A stretch of 64,000 nucleotides of DNA. It comes from Thereva unica (Eukaryota > Arthropoda > Insecta > Diptera > Therevidae). The notes under the pieces were generated by a model. That model had not been told where the DNA came from. It saw only the letters and a program-made list of their open reading frames with translations, and ran no database searches. Location: contig OX465281.1 in assembly GCA_949987705.1 (NCBI GenBank), positions 100,277,248-100,341,247 of the forward strand, in the 5' to 3' direction. Position numbers and translations under genes: made by a program. This document shows, piece after piece, positions 10,805 through 22,166 of the stretch; within the stretch, counting starts at the first letter, position 1; each line of letters opens with the position of its first letter.

Positions 10805-12174
10805 CTTTAGGCCCTCTACAGTCCTGCACGGACCAAATGTTGTGTTAAAGTCATTTAAATTTTTTTTTCAGGAAGGCTTTCACGGCTGAAATTTTTTTTT
10901 GAAAGTTTGTTCGATTTTGAGATGCATCACCACTAAATACTTAGTCGGTTCGTCAGGGGCTAAGCTAGTACTGCGATGACTTAGTCCCTACCAGTTTCTT
11001 TAAATTTTGTCTAAATTCTGAGTTTATTTTCAGTTGTTTTCACCTTTCGGCTATTTCATACCGTAGTAGCTTCTTCCACTTTTGGTTTTTTTTTCTACTT
11101 CAAGCCCTGGCGCCAATTCCTTGACTTGCTAACAAGTGTGCTATCGCTTGGCCATGCAGGGATGTGAGGTCAGTAGTCAATAAACCCCCTACCGGTTCAG
11201 CGTCTTTGGTACCAGGCGTGATATCGCCTGCCACTGCGTCGGACTGAGAGCAGGGTTACTTCATATGTTTCTTTAGATTCTTTTGTTCCTTTTTCTTTTC
11301 TGCTCTGCTGGTCCATCCTTCCTGAAGGCTTGCAGAGTTGCAGCTCAGTCGGGGGTGGACAGCGGATGGATGTCTAAATTTTTTTAATTTGTGGAAGAAG
11401 TTTCCTTCTTGTTTCGGGGGCGTCCCCTGAAGGGGGATGTGAAGTGCGGGAAATAGGACTTGTTTGTTGGAGGGAAGTTGGTTGCTTCACCGCCTTCCCC
11501 TTCGATGAACTTGCTCCTATGAATGAAGTAGTGGTATCGTGGGGTGCAATCGTGGTCATCGATGGCACTCTTGGTGTTGGCTTTAGATTTTTTCTTGTAG
11601 TGATGAGTATCTGTTAGCGTTTTGTTTCATGGATCGTACATAGAGGTTTTCGAAAGTCAAGTGGCGATATTATTTTAAACTCACCACTGACTGCCACCGT
11701 TGACTTCGACCACCCAAAAAAATTTTCGGAGAGAGAGATCGTTCCGCTGCGGCCATATTTATAATTTTTGAGATTGTCTTTTCGCTGATATAGGAATAGT
11801 ATACGATAGAAGCCTAGATTTGTGGTTGCATTAAGTGGAATTAGCTTTGCAGCCTGAGTTTGAAGATTTAGTCCGTTGGTTTTTATGGCTGTAGAAGGAC
11901 TTCGTTAATAAGATAGATTTATTACGGATTAGTTTTGTTCGTGTAGTACGTGTTTAGGGTTAGTATAATATAAGGGACTTTGGAAAAGAAACTCTGTAAT
12001 CCAGAGAAATACCGATAAAAGATAGTAATTTTTATATATCCATTTGCAAGACGTCTCACCAGTTACACAGCGCATAACGAACCGGTGATAATCCCAGTAT
12101 ATTTACACGGAACCATTGGTACAAACCGCATCGAGACCAATAAGTTACGAGATATAGGTGATAAGGCACGAAGA
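10805..12174 (+). other. Long untranslated leader of the LTR element
   Basis: About 1.37 kb between the primer site and the probable gag start, with no coding frame supported by family features. Long leaders are common in this group. Confidence 0.6.
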
Positions 12175-13180
12175 TGCCCACTACCAGAAGAAAAAAAGAT
12201 CTCGCCCCGGAACATTCCGATACTGAGGGGCAGGGGACGCACAAGGTGGTATAGATAGTGAGATAGAAGAACAGCCCGCGATGGTTCGAACTTTAGCTGC
12301 GCAAGTGACGTTGCTCCAGCAGGAGCTGGAACAGATGAGGATGGACCCACGTCGGCAGGCGGAACCAGTCGCCATCGAACAAGGTGAATACGAGGCAACC
12401 AGGGAACGTTCACAATCGGCACTGCGGCGGGAGGCTCCGCATTTCGACACCAAGCGAAGGTCCCCAGTGTCCGCTTGGAACATTAAGTTTTCCGGTGATG
12501 ACAATGAGTTATCAGCGGAAGAGTTCCTGTTTCGAGTGGAAACTCGGGTCCCAATTTCGTCGTCAGGTTAAGGATCCCGAGTGGAAGGACGTGAGGAGCC
12601 ACCTGACCAGTCAGTTCAGGAGGAGAGAGTCCGATTATCAGATAGTGAAGCGGATGTTGGAATGTCGGCAAGATAGGGACACATATGACGTGTATGTGTC
12701 AAAGGTGTTGGCTTTGTACAACCGGATGGCCACTCCTATGCCGGAACCAGAGCTGGTCGAGATTGTGTCAGACAACCTGAACGGGACTCTGGGCACAGTA
12801 GTCGTCGGGCAGCGATTTGATAACATGCGTCAGCTGCGTGATGTAGCAGTCGCTACTTGTATATACGCGTTTCGTTGTAATAAGTTTTATTCAAGTATCC
12901 ACTCAGTTTCTGTGTTTTTGGTTACGTCACAATTTGGATTCTCACTACTACTATTAAATACACTTGGGGAATTTGGATTGTCATATCACGTATGTATACA
13001 CTGTACACAGAAACAATTTTAAAAACATAGCCACACAAATATTGTGATATTAAAAATTATTTTGAATTTTTGTAAGAGTATTAGTTGTCCCGTATGTGCG
13101 GGAAACAACGCTCGGGGTGCGAGGAGCAACGGGTGCTCGCGCCCGACTTAACCTCACCCGTCGTCAGCCATGACAAGTAC
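12175..13180 (+). pseudogene. gag: gag polyprotein, frameshifted and interrupted
   Basis: The likely start is ATG 12175, giving MPTTRRKKDLAPEHSD. The frame must shift near 12230-12245 to enter the frame containing a short heptad-like stretch (LAAQVTLLQQELEQM) and again near 12545-12560 to continue into the capsid-like part (WKDVRSHLTSQF ... LECRQDRDTYDVYVSKVLALYNRM). At about 12856 this ends and roughly 230 bp of unrelated AT-rich DNA follows. Gag-like sequence resumes near 13086 with a Cys-rich CPVCAGNN stretch, perhaps a zinc-knuckle remnant. Gag forms the particle in which reverse transcription occurs; this copy cannot. Confidence 0.78.
12856..13084. other. Non-gag insert within gag
   Basis: The composition drops sharply to AT-rich and the protein similarity is lost between RQLRDVAVA and the Cys-rich segment. 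I cannot find clear inverted repeats or a target duplication, so it could be a small insertion or rearranged filler. Confidence 0.5.
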
Positions 13181-15991
13181 ACTAGCGAATCATCCTCGCT
13201 TTTATTACCGGACTGGACAGACCTAGACCCCATTCCAACTTTTCCCTCGTCAGAGGTGCGACAGTCATTCCTGTTGCGTTGGAAGAATTATACCTTAGCT
13301 CGGAACCGTATTTTTTCGGAGCCTCCTCAGGTGGCATCCACTAAATCCCTTACGGAGTTTCGGAACCGAGCGAGAGACAAGAAATTTCTGGCACGGAAAG
13401 TAATTTCCGCTATTATTTCGGATTTGGCAGATGATCGTCCGTTCGTTAAGGTCTACTTAGCGAGTGAAGAGATGACTGGTTTACTGGACAGTGGAGCGAG
13501 TATCACCTGTCTGGGAAGGGAGGCCGAATCTTTTCTGAAGGGTCATCCCGAGATCAAGTTTTATTCCTTGCAAACTTGTTTGCAAGTGGCGGACGGAACT
13601 CCACAGAGAGTAAAAGGTTATGTCCAGATTCCCGTCTCCTTTGGAGGACGGACCCGGCAAATGACCATCTTTGTGGTACCCAGTCTCAGCCAAAGACTTT
13701 ATCTCGGGATCGATTTCTGGAAATTATTCGAAATCGCGCCCCACATAGTTAGCGAGTTGTCGACTCCAAAGGCACCTTGCAAAGTGCATGACTTAACGTC
13801 GAAGCAATGCCAACAGTTGGAGGAAGTAAAGGCCAGGTTTCCCTCATTTGACGACTTAGGACTGGGGAAAACTAGCCTTGAGAATCACATCATCGACACC
13901 GGTGACTCCGTTCCCATAAAGCAGAGACATTATCCTGTCTCACCGGCCATACAGACGCTAATATATGGTGAGTTAGACAGGATGTTATCTCTGGGGGTAA
14001 TTGAGCCGTCCAATAGTCCTTGGAATTCACCGGTGGTGTTGGTGCGCAAGCTAGGGAAGGTACGCCTGTGCCTTGATTCGCGGAAAGTGAACTCCGTCAC
14101 TGTTAAGGACGCTTACCCTCTTCCACACATTGATGGTCTACTGGGTCGTCTCCAAGACACCAAGTACATCACCAGTTTGGACCTGAAGGACTCGTTCTGG
14201 CAAATCCCGCTGGAAAAGAAGTCCCGAGAGAGGACAGCCTTCACTGTCCCCGGTCGTCCACTGTATCAATTTACAGTGATGCCATTTGGTCTATGTAACG
14301 CGCCACAGCGTATGTGCCGTTTAATGGACAAGGCTATTCCAGGACATCTCCGTGAAAACGTATTTGTCTATCTAGACGATCTACTCGTGGTATCACCAGA
14401 CTTTGACTCACATGTACGTCTTCTCGATGAGGTTGCTGGCTGCTTGCGTAGGGCAGGGTTGACCATCAACCTGAACAAGTGTAAATTTTGCGTGACTGAA
14501 GTAAAGTATCTTGGCCTTATAATTGGGGATGGAACGTTGAAAACGGATCCTGCAAAGGTGACGGCCATCACGGAATTTCCAACTCCTAAATCTCATAAGC
14601 AGGTTAGGAGATTTTTGGGAATGACGGGGTGGTATCAACGCTTCATCCACAATTATGCTAGCGTGGCTTCTCCAGTCACGGATTGTTTAAAAACCAAGCC
14701 ATTCCGATGGTCTGACGAGGCCCAGTAATCCTTCGAGAAGTTAAAACGGCTTATGACCGAAGCTCCGTTGCTAGTCACTCCGGATTTTTCTAAACGTTTT
14801 TATATTCAGTGCGATGCTAGCCGAAGTGGTGTGGGAAGCGTGCTGTTTCAGCGAGATAGTGTGGGAGGAGAACATCCCATTTCTTACATGTCTAAGAAAC
14901 TGAACGCAGCACAGCGAAACTACACCATCACGGAACTTGAATGTTACGCCGCTGTACTGAGTATAAAAAAGTTTAGAGCATACGTAGAGGGGCAAGCATT
15001 CACGGTGATTACTGACCGTGCGCGTCTGAAGTGGCTCATGAGTCAGAAAGAGCTGTTCACGATCGAACACCGAAAGGGAAGTCAAAACGTGGTGCCGGAC
15101 GCTTTCTCGCGCCGGGACTGCGTGGACGACATCTCTTTTTGTCGCGATGTAGACATGGACTCCTCGGCTTTTAGGTCTCCCGAATATACACAACTGGCTG
15201 AACGAATCTTGAGCGCCACCCCACAACTACCAGATTTGCGTGTTTCTGAGGGGTATGTTTTTCACCGTACGTCACCACGTACGGGAGACACGGTTGCGGA
15301 CGACATGACGTGGAAATTATGGATACCCTCGGAACTGACTGCGTCTTTAATCGAGTCGGCTCACGCACCTACGCAAGCTTCACATGGCGGCGTCCACAAA
15401 ACCTTGTTTCGTCTTCGCGAAAGGTACTATTGGCCTGGCATGTCAAGCCAAGTTCGAAAATATGTGGGGCAATGCGAAGTGTGTAAGACATCTAAGACTC
15501 CAACCACTATCTTACGGCTTCCCATGGGCAAGGCCATGGAGGTGCAGCGACAATTTCAATTGCTATATATCGACTATATGGGTCCGTATCCACGTACGAA
15601 AAAAGGACACACAGCAGTGTTTGTGGTGTTGGATGCGTTCACCAAATTCAGTTTTCTTCATCCGGTGCTTGGCGAGACAACTAAGGCCGCGGTGAATTTC
15701 CTTGAGAAGAGAATTTTCCATACCTTCGGGGTTCCCGAGGTCATATTCTCCGATAATGGCCGGCATTTTACTTCTCACGAGTTTACAAAGTTGATGAACG
15801 ATTACGGCATCCAACATAAATTTGCCGCTGTACATTCTCCCCAAGCCAACGCCTCCGAGCGGCTCAACCGATCTCTTTTGGCCGCTATTCGGGCGTATTT
15901 AGGCAAAGATCACAGAGATTGGGATCTCAACCTGTCGTCAATAGAGTGTGCCTTCCGAAGTGCCCATCACGAATCGATTGGAACCTCACAT
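13085..15991 (+). pseudogene. pol: pol polyprotein: protease-RT-RNase H-integrase
   Basis: In order: aspartic protease with LLDSGAS (about 13480; DSG rather than DTG); RT with YLDD at about 14365 preceded by the VMPFGLCNAPQ block; one in-frame TAA at 14726-14728 after DEAQ; RNase H with QCDASRSG, TELECYAA and TDRARLKWLM; integrase with a His-His-Cys-Cys zinc motif (SHGG ... CEVC near 15380-15485) and core blocks including FSDNGRHF and a later SERLNRS. About 17 residues normally lying between KWLMSQKEL and the FTIEHRKG block, including the conserved GRLARW segment, are missing (near 15057). Integrase stops abruptly at GTSHE where the right LTR begins. The product would copy and integrate the element; this copy is inactive. 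Confidence 0.92.
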
Positions 15992-17617
15992 GAGATAGGA
16001 CGAAAAAATTTTTTGAGGAAAAAAAAACGTTTTGATTTTGCTTGGAGCTGGAAATTCATTTTTTGAAAAAGATTCTGAAAAAGAAGATTTAAACTTTTGG
16101 AAAATACGGTTTACCAGTCCTATATTTTTTTTGAAGAGGTTCTTTCAAACTGACGAGGTTTTTTCTGGAAAATAAAGTTGATGCAATTTCTGGCTGGATA
16201 AAAAAAAATTTCTGGAAGAGAAAACCGGAAGGAGCACCTCTGAAGGATAATCTGGCTTTGGGAAGAAGTGGTCTGGCAATTTTATAGCTGTGTGCTGGGC
16301 CAACCCCTGACTGAATTTCAAATTCCAAGTGCGGAGCTCTGCTGAACTCCTGTAAACATTTGGTGGTAAACACAGGATTGGCTGCGGTAGTCGAAGTAAG
16401 GACGACCGAAAGAAGGTTGGGTGTTGTTAAGGTGGTTGTTAAGCCAAGGAAGAATTCTAAGGTAATCTAGGTGATAAGTTAGGTGATATGGACGTTGATT
16501 AGATCAAGAGATTGGTTCTGAAATATGCAGATAAGCGGGTCTTTTTACCAGGGACATACATATAAGCTGAGGTGGACATGATGAATTATTACTGGAGAAG
16601 ATTCTATTTGGAAGAATTAAATATCTTTCTTTCTTTTTGAAGTTAATTTTATTAAGGCTCATTAGTTTTTTTTTGAGATAATTTTGATGTGACATTGTTA
16701 TGGAACAACAATATGTTTAACATTATTTAACAATATGTTTAACATTATTTTTCATTACCTTACCTAAAAAAAAAAAATATTGGTTAAGTATTATTGATAG
16801 GATAATTTTGGTTTGTTTAATAGGATTTTAATCTAGTGGTATATCCTAGCAACTTTCTGCGTCGTGGCAAATTTTTTTTATGATTTTGTGATCATTGGTT
16901 TTGTGTATGACTTTAAATCGTTGATTGTTGGTTTTTTTTTTGTTTGTTGAATGTTGTACACAAAGATTATCTTCGATAGTTATTGTCTGCAATTTTCTTT
17001 TTTTCTTTTCAATGTCTGTTAAAGTATGTGTTAACAGGAATTGAAAGGTGACGCGTACTGGCCAGGACGGGTTTTTTTCTTTTTTTTCTGTCAGTTAGTT
17101 CATAGCTGTCGACTTTTGTCATAGAGTTAAGTGTTCATCTTTTTGTGGCGTTTATTATACATGTGCTGTTAAACAGAAAAGGAAAAAAAAACATTGATGA
17201 AGTTAAATAAAAAAAAACAATCTTTTAAACGAATTAAAGTAATGTTTCTTAAGGAAAAAAAATTACCATTGGAGATGATGGAGGGCTAGAGTCCTGATGG
17301 CTTAGCGGTGGACGATGGTTATCTCTCCGGAACTTTTTTTTTCAGGTACCCGACTCGATTAATATAGGCTCTCGACGATCGCCTTGAAGGGAGGCGCTCC
17401 TGTCTGGTGGTGATGCAGCAAGTGGGATGGTACTTCCGGGTTCTCACCAACCCACGACCCCCGGCGAGCCAGCCCTACTCTTGAGGCCCGGAGTACTGTC
17501 GGTTTAATTTTCAGGTGGTTTTTTTGGTGAAAGTTTTGTGTCCAAATTGTTTTTTTTGGTTTTTTTTTGGGTGTGGATCTGAGGTTGGCCTCTTCGGGCA
17601 ACCAACCCTAGGTTCAC
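15992..17617 (+). repeat. Right (3') LTR
   Basis: Second copy of the 1.63-kb terminal repeat, directly fused to the truncated integrase. No purine-rich tract precedes it. It is followed by ATTA and then LINE ORF2 sequence on the minus strand. Confidence 0.93.
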
Positions 17618-17989
17618 ATTATACATCATACTCGAGATATGATCAACACCAGAGATGGGAATATCATAGAGATTTTTACCTCTATCGTCAAGAGTGCTTA
17701 TCATATCTGGTGGGATATAGCAGCACAGCAGAAAGAGATTAATTTTTGATAAGGTAATTTTAAGAGCGACAAGCTCAATGTCAAGGTGGATAGAAAAACT
17801 AGGAAGAAAAATTAGATTACAAGACAGATGGCTACTACAAGCAAGAAGTACGCCACCTCCACGAGCATCCGAGTCAGTGTAACGATCCCTCCGAAACACT
17901 TGGTAAGAGGAATCAAAGAGTTCCGCATTAAGAATACCTTCATGAAGCCAGTTTTCAGTAAATGCTATAACATCGAACCCGCTAGCCAT
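17618..17989 (-). pseudogene. LINE ORF2 endonuclease, N-terminal half
   Basis: The minus strand encodes the beginning of an EEP endonuclease: FDVIAFTENWLHEGI (catalytic Glu of the E(T/N)W block) and YQVFRRDRYTDSDARGGGV (the RRDR and GGGV blocks), then a CCYIPPD strand. It is cut by the LTR retrotransposon at 17618 and the coding direction continues at 8.6-9.0 kb. It lies 41 bp downstream of the PHD-finger ORF1, the normal ORF1-ORF2 order of a LINE. MASGFDV is the first Met in frame, although N-terminal residues may be missing. Confidence 0.88.
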
Positions 17990-18030
17990 CGATGCCTGAA
18001 GGATTTCGTTAGTTTTTGACCTAGTCCCTC

Positions 18031-19350
18031 TTACATTCTGGCAGTAGAGGGAAAGCGTCTTGAGTTTTTTGGCATCTGTATAGTGCTCGGAGTAGAAGCG
18101 TTTGCACGATGCGCTTGAGTACGGGTACGCGGAACAAAAAGCTTGGTAAGGGCACCAGCAGGCCAGAAACCGGGATCTAAAAGAGTCTCGGCAATAACGG
18201 GCGGTGCAGACAAAACAAAAGAAGCAACAGGCTTGGAAGCCTTGCTGACTTTTCTGCAGGAGACAGTTCCAGGGTCTATAGATTTCTTCCTTAAATATTC
18301 ACAGACAGACTCCGTCATAGTTTCAGGAGAGAATCGTGATATAAAGATATCTAAAGGTCTCGGTATCGTAACCAGAGGGGAGCACGGTTGTAGGGGAACT
18401 GTAGCTGCCGTGACCGGGGGGTTGGCCACTATTAAGGGCGAAGAGGTTGATACTGAGACCGGCCTAGAAGTCGACTCCATCTCCGGAGCACGGGGCAAGA
18501 AACTCAAAGTGACACCGTTCCCAATGATGGCTTGGCGATTTTGATTTTTCCTGCGACTTTTACGACGCACCTTAGTAACAGGTGCAATCGAGTTGACGAC
18601 CTCCTGTGGCAAAAGGACGTTCTCCGAACGGGAAGTAGCCGCGGGGCAGGGTGAAGGCAGAGGCTGCTCCACAACCTGCAGAGCGTCATCAGATGCTGCC
18701 GTCGCTGAGGAGGTCTTATTTGTAACAGCGACGCTCTCCAAACTTAAGGACAGAGAGCTCAGGGCGTTGCGATTTTGAATCACTGCTGATGATAGCGATT
18801 CAATATCAGCCCTAACACGCTTGGTATTCCTTTTTATATCGTCCAATATAGGATGGACAGAAGCCAAGGAGCTATAAGTGCAGGAGGGAGAAGTAGCGAC
18901 CGGATTAAGTATCGCCGAATGTATGTCGTCTAACGACTCAAATGCTGTTGCAATTCGGGAAGAAATTTTTTCAAATTTCTCAATCAAGGAACCTGTATTG
19001 GCCCCAGCAGAGTTCAGGGTGTCAGACAACGTGTCAAGCCGGACATTAATTGACTGGACCTCATCAGATAAAATTTTAAAATGGCAGATGTTACTTGAGA
19101 AGGAGTTAAGACGATCCATGACTTTTTCGCGATCAGCGAGAAAAGCGTCAGAGATGTCTTTCATCAATCTCAGCACATGACAGGGTTTGACGTCAGAGCA
19201 TTCACTACACGTAGGCCCTCTAGGAGCCGAAGATTTGCTGCTGACCTTCGAAGTGAGGCAAGAAGGATGGAAAACGCCTCCACAAACCCCATCACAGGAA
19301 ATCCCGTCACGGGCGATTTCCGAAGAACACCTCTTGCAAAGATCCGCCAT
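18031..19350 (-). CDS. LINE ORF1 protein with PHD-type zinc finger
   Basis: An uninterrupted 439-codon frame. Residues about 1-55 hold paired cysteines and a histidine in PHD/RING-like spacing (CKRCSSEIARDGISCDGVCG, then FHPSC and CSEC). Residues about 80-210 are predicted alpha-helical and rich in D, S and L, probably coiled coil. The remainder is Ser/Pro/Thr-rich with a basic patch (KVRRKSRRKNQNRQ). PHD-bearing ORF1 proteins are known in CR1-group LINEs; they are thought to bind RNA or chromatin in the retrotransposition particle. It precedes ORF2 by 41 bp. The frame is open, but the element is dead because ORF2 is split. Its N-terminal part is duplicated at 22.2-22.8 kb. Confidence 0.88.
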   Translation of the reverse strand: MADLCKRCSSEIARDGISCDGVCGGVFHPSCLTSKVSSKSSAPRGPTCSECSDVKPCHVLRLMKDISDAFLADREKVMDRLNSFSSNICHFKILSDEVQSINVRLDTLSDTLNSAGANTGSLIEKFEKISSRIATAFESLDDIHSAILNPVATSPSCTYSSLASVHPILDDIKRNTKRVRADIESLSSAVIQNRNALSSLSLSLESVAVTNKTSSATAASDDALQVVEQPLPSPCPAATSRSENVLLPQEVVNSIAPVTKVRRKSRRKNQNRQAIIGNGVTLSFLPRAPEMESTSRPVSVSTSSPLIVANPPVTAATVPLQPCSPLVTIPRPLDIFISRFSPETMTESVCEYLRKKSIDPGTVSCRKVSKASKPVASFVLSAPPVIAETLLDPGFWPAGALTKLFVPRTRTQAHRANASTPSTIQMPKNSRRFPSTARM

Positions 19351-20180
19351 GAAGATTGAAAAAATGAACGAAGGGAAGAAAGACGGAAAGAGAAGAAAAA
19401 AATGATATTAATCCTGCAGTTTTAAATTCTCAGAAATGGTTAAATGCGGAGTCTCCGTTTATTCAATAAACAGAAACTAAACACAAAAACATTCCTTAAT
19501 AATGAATTAAGACCAAAAAATCACTGAATTAACAAATTAAATTAAATGGAAACACTAAAAATTGCAACCTTTTGAAAAGAAATAACAGGATAAAACAAAA
19601 CTGTTAAGCACATGTCTAACAAAAAACTTGTTCTTTAGATTCCATTAACCGTAATCAAATTACAGCTAAAAGATCAAAAATAAAACAAAAAAAAACACTG
19701 GCAAATTAATTTTAGAAGAATAAATGAAAAAATGATTTAAAACTAAATTAAAAATAAATAGAAAAAATAAAAAAATAATTTAGAAGACTAAATTTTTATA
19801 AAAACCGTAAAAACATTTTTTCCACATCACAGACAGCTCGCCACTAATACAAAATAAAACACCGAAAAAGACAAAGAACTATCACTGTCGACAGTGTTAC
19901 AGTTAAAAGATCAAAAATAAAACAAAAAGAAACACTGGCAAATTAATTTTGGAAGAATAAATGAAAAAATGATTTAAAACTAAATTAAAATAAATACAAA
20001 AAATAAAAAATTATTTAGAAGACTAAATTTTTATAAAAACCGTAAAAACATTTTTTCCACATCACAGACCACTAATACAAAAAAAACACAAAAAAGACAA
20101 AGAACTATCACTGTCGTCGTTCGCGTCTGGAGAGACACTATGTTCTTTTTAGAAACGAATTACTATTTTGTAGAGTTCCC
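19351..20180 (-). promoter_or_regulatory. LINE 5' region with two 237-bp tandem monomers
   Basis: Upstream of ORF1 (to the right on this strand) two direct repeats start at about 19662 and 19899. Each contains AAAAGATCAAAAATAAAAC, ACACTGGCAAATTAATTTT and TATCACTGTCG. Tandem monomers in a LINE 5' end often carry the internal promoter; that role here is inference. The LINE probably starts near 20116-20140. Confidence 0.7.
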
Positions 20181-20310
20181 GAAAAGAGGGCTGCAGGTGG
20201 AAGGAGTGAGACGAGTTATCTAATTTGGTGCTGAGGGAATAAGATTGCCGTGCAGGCAGGAGAGCGTTTATTTCGATGGTACTGAGATAGTGGCGATAGA
20301 ATGTTGTATG
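20181..20310 (-). pseudogene. LINE RT C-terminal relic
   Basis: GGGCTGCAGGTGGAAGGAGT and the following bases resemble 1985-2090 and 41405-41515, the end of the RT region (LHLQLPLS ... LLPPR block on the minus strand), with several indels. It is an old fragment of the other LINE family next to the LINE 5' end. A second copy lies at 23624-23753. Confidence 0.72.
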
Positions 20311-20487
20311 TTTAGCAAGTAATTTGTTGATCTACACAGGAAGGACCAAGATTTATTAATGGTCAATTCGCCTTCGACGATAACTTCGGAAGTTTACGGA
20401 ATAAAACTGATAAAAGTGTTTAAATATTCTCCGTTTTTTACAAATAAGGCCTTTGATTTGTTACATATAGGGTATTAGTAATACTCT

Positions 20488-21649
20488 CAGGGGCGGATTA
20501 ACGCACAGGCACAGCAGGCACTGGCCTGGGGCGGCAAATTTTGAAAAGCGGCAAAAATTTGGAATGATTTTTTTTAGGTGAATGAAAAAATATTTACTTA
20601 CAATACATTTATAATGATTTATTTAAATTTCAAACTTTGACGCCAGAATTTATTATCTAGATCTAGACCCATCAGCGGCGCTCTTGGCGCAAAACCTATG
20701 ACATAACCTACAGTTCTGTGTTTACATGCAAGTAAGCTTCAATTCAAAACATCCAGCCCCAGTATATTAGCCGGGTACAATGAGTGTTGGTAGAAAGCGA
20801 TTAAGCGGCAGTCAGTATACTAAATTGCGAGAGAAAAAAAAGAACTGAACTCATTAGTGAAAAACTAATTTTCGATCTGGACATGAGACGAGTCGCATAT
20901 GTAGCAATCCACGAGAAATTTAAAGCGATTATTCAGTTCGAAAGTTTGCCTTCAATTGAACTAGAGGCTGCAGCGAAAAAACTTAGTTTCTTCATTTCCA
21001 AGCGATCTAGAGGAAAGTTTACTTTCTGAGTATACTACACTTGAAATCGCATCTGGCAGCACCAGATCAGAACTTGAAACCGAAATCCTCCATCGGTTTG
21101 TGTCATTGGATCAGAGAAAATGATTTTCATGGAATTTATTCGAATGTCGACATCGCACTACAAATGTACACTTGCACTGCAGCGACTAATTACACTGCTT
21201 AGCGATCTTTCTCTTGTTTAAAACGGATGACTTTCCACAATGTTAGAAGAAAGACTCAACAGTTTGGCGATTTTATGTATCGGAAAGAAACGTTGCAAAC
21301 ATTAGATTTAAACTCCATCATTGACGAGTTCGTTTGACAAAAATCTCATCGTAAACACTTGTAATACAACAAAATTGTCACTCATTAAATTTAACTAATA
21401 ATATTTGCTTATCAAAAATACGTAACCAAAGAACTTGTGATTGTATGTGACATGCGATAATAATTTAATATTAAAAATTAATTGCTCGACGAATTGATTT
21501 TTTATTGGAATACCAAATTTTTGAACTGGGTACTATATTTGAAATTTTATTTTATTAACATTTTTTATCAAATGAAAGTTTCTCAACGAAAATAGGGGCG
21601 GCGGCAAATCGAGTTGGCCTAGGGCGGAAAAAAAGTTAATCCGCCCCTT
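20488..21649 (+). mobile_element. Internally deleted hAT transposon, copy 1
   Basis: Terminal inverted repeats read CAGGGGCGGATTAAC at the left and AAGGGGCGGATTAAC (complement) at the right, followed inside by related GGCCTGGGGCGGCAAAT and GGCCTAGGGCGG blocks. ATACTCT flanks both ends (20481-20487, 21650-21656), 7 of the 8 bases expected for a hAT target duplication. The interior keeps a Lys-rich start (MSVGRKRLSG near 20780) and a degraded C-terminal dimerisation segment (RLNSLAIL near 21255). The ZMYM-like hAT transposase middle is absent and stops are frequent. Confidence 0.88.
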
Positions 21650-21656
21650 ATACTCT

Positions 21657-22166
21657 ACTTACAAATTTTATAGCGCCAAACTATTAGGAGTCCTAGCATA
21701 CGTGACAGACCCTGTACAAGCAGTTGCGGAAAAATTGTAAGGATGAGAGGATGAATATTAACAAAACCAGTTAATACTAAGTAAAGCCGGTTTATAGTAC
21801 ACTTCAGCCTGTCCCTGTTATGATGTCTGTAAATTTTGGAAAGAAGGATTCAATTGTTTTACAGTTCCAGGATGATACAGTGCTGTGTGAAAAATTAAGA
21901 CCGCCTACACTTTATCATGAAACTTTTACTTTCGATGCCTACAGCTTTCGAATGATATGTTGGGATACATAAATGTAACACTCAAATTGTACCTAAATCT
22001 AGTGTCTATTTTCTGTAATAATTTCATTAAAATAAAACAACACGGTATTGCAATATAAATTATAAATGCACTGCAATTATCTGCAAAATGCACTGCAAAA
22101 TGAATGCAGTACCGTTCAGAACAGGACAACTTCAGGAAGCAAAAAAATTGTGAAAAGAGGTGTTGG
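21657..22166. other. Unassigned sequence at the end of the duplication unit
   Basis: Not recognised. Present again at 25100-25609 with few differences. Open frames here run across the duplication junction and are artefacts of the rearrangement. Confidence 0.4.

Larger units (their letters stand above)
9145..17617 (+). mobile_element. Osvaldo/Ulysses-like Ty3/gypsy LTR retrotransposon
   Basis: Two near-identical 1.63-kb direct repeats flank a primer-binding site, gag and pol in the order protease, RT, RNase H, integrase. The long LTRs, tRNA-Lys-type primer site and long untranslated leader recall Osvaldo/Ulysses/Woot elements (inference from architecture and protein style). It sits in a LINE ORF2 in opposite orientation with a candidate ATTA duplication. 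gag carries a frameshift and a foreign insert, pol a stop and a deletion, and the 3' end of pol together with any env and polypurine tract is missing, so the element is defective. Confidence 0.9.
18731..22166. repeat. Tandem duplication, unit 1 (3436 bp)
   Basis: Begins at ACGCTCTCCAAACTT inside ORF1 and ends at AGAGGTGTTGG; the next base starts the same sequence again. Contents: N-terminal part of LINE ORF1, its 5' region, a LINE RT relic, an internally deleted hAT and about 510 bp of unknown sequence. Confidence 0.95.
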
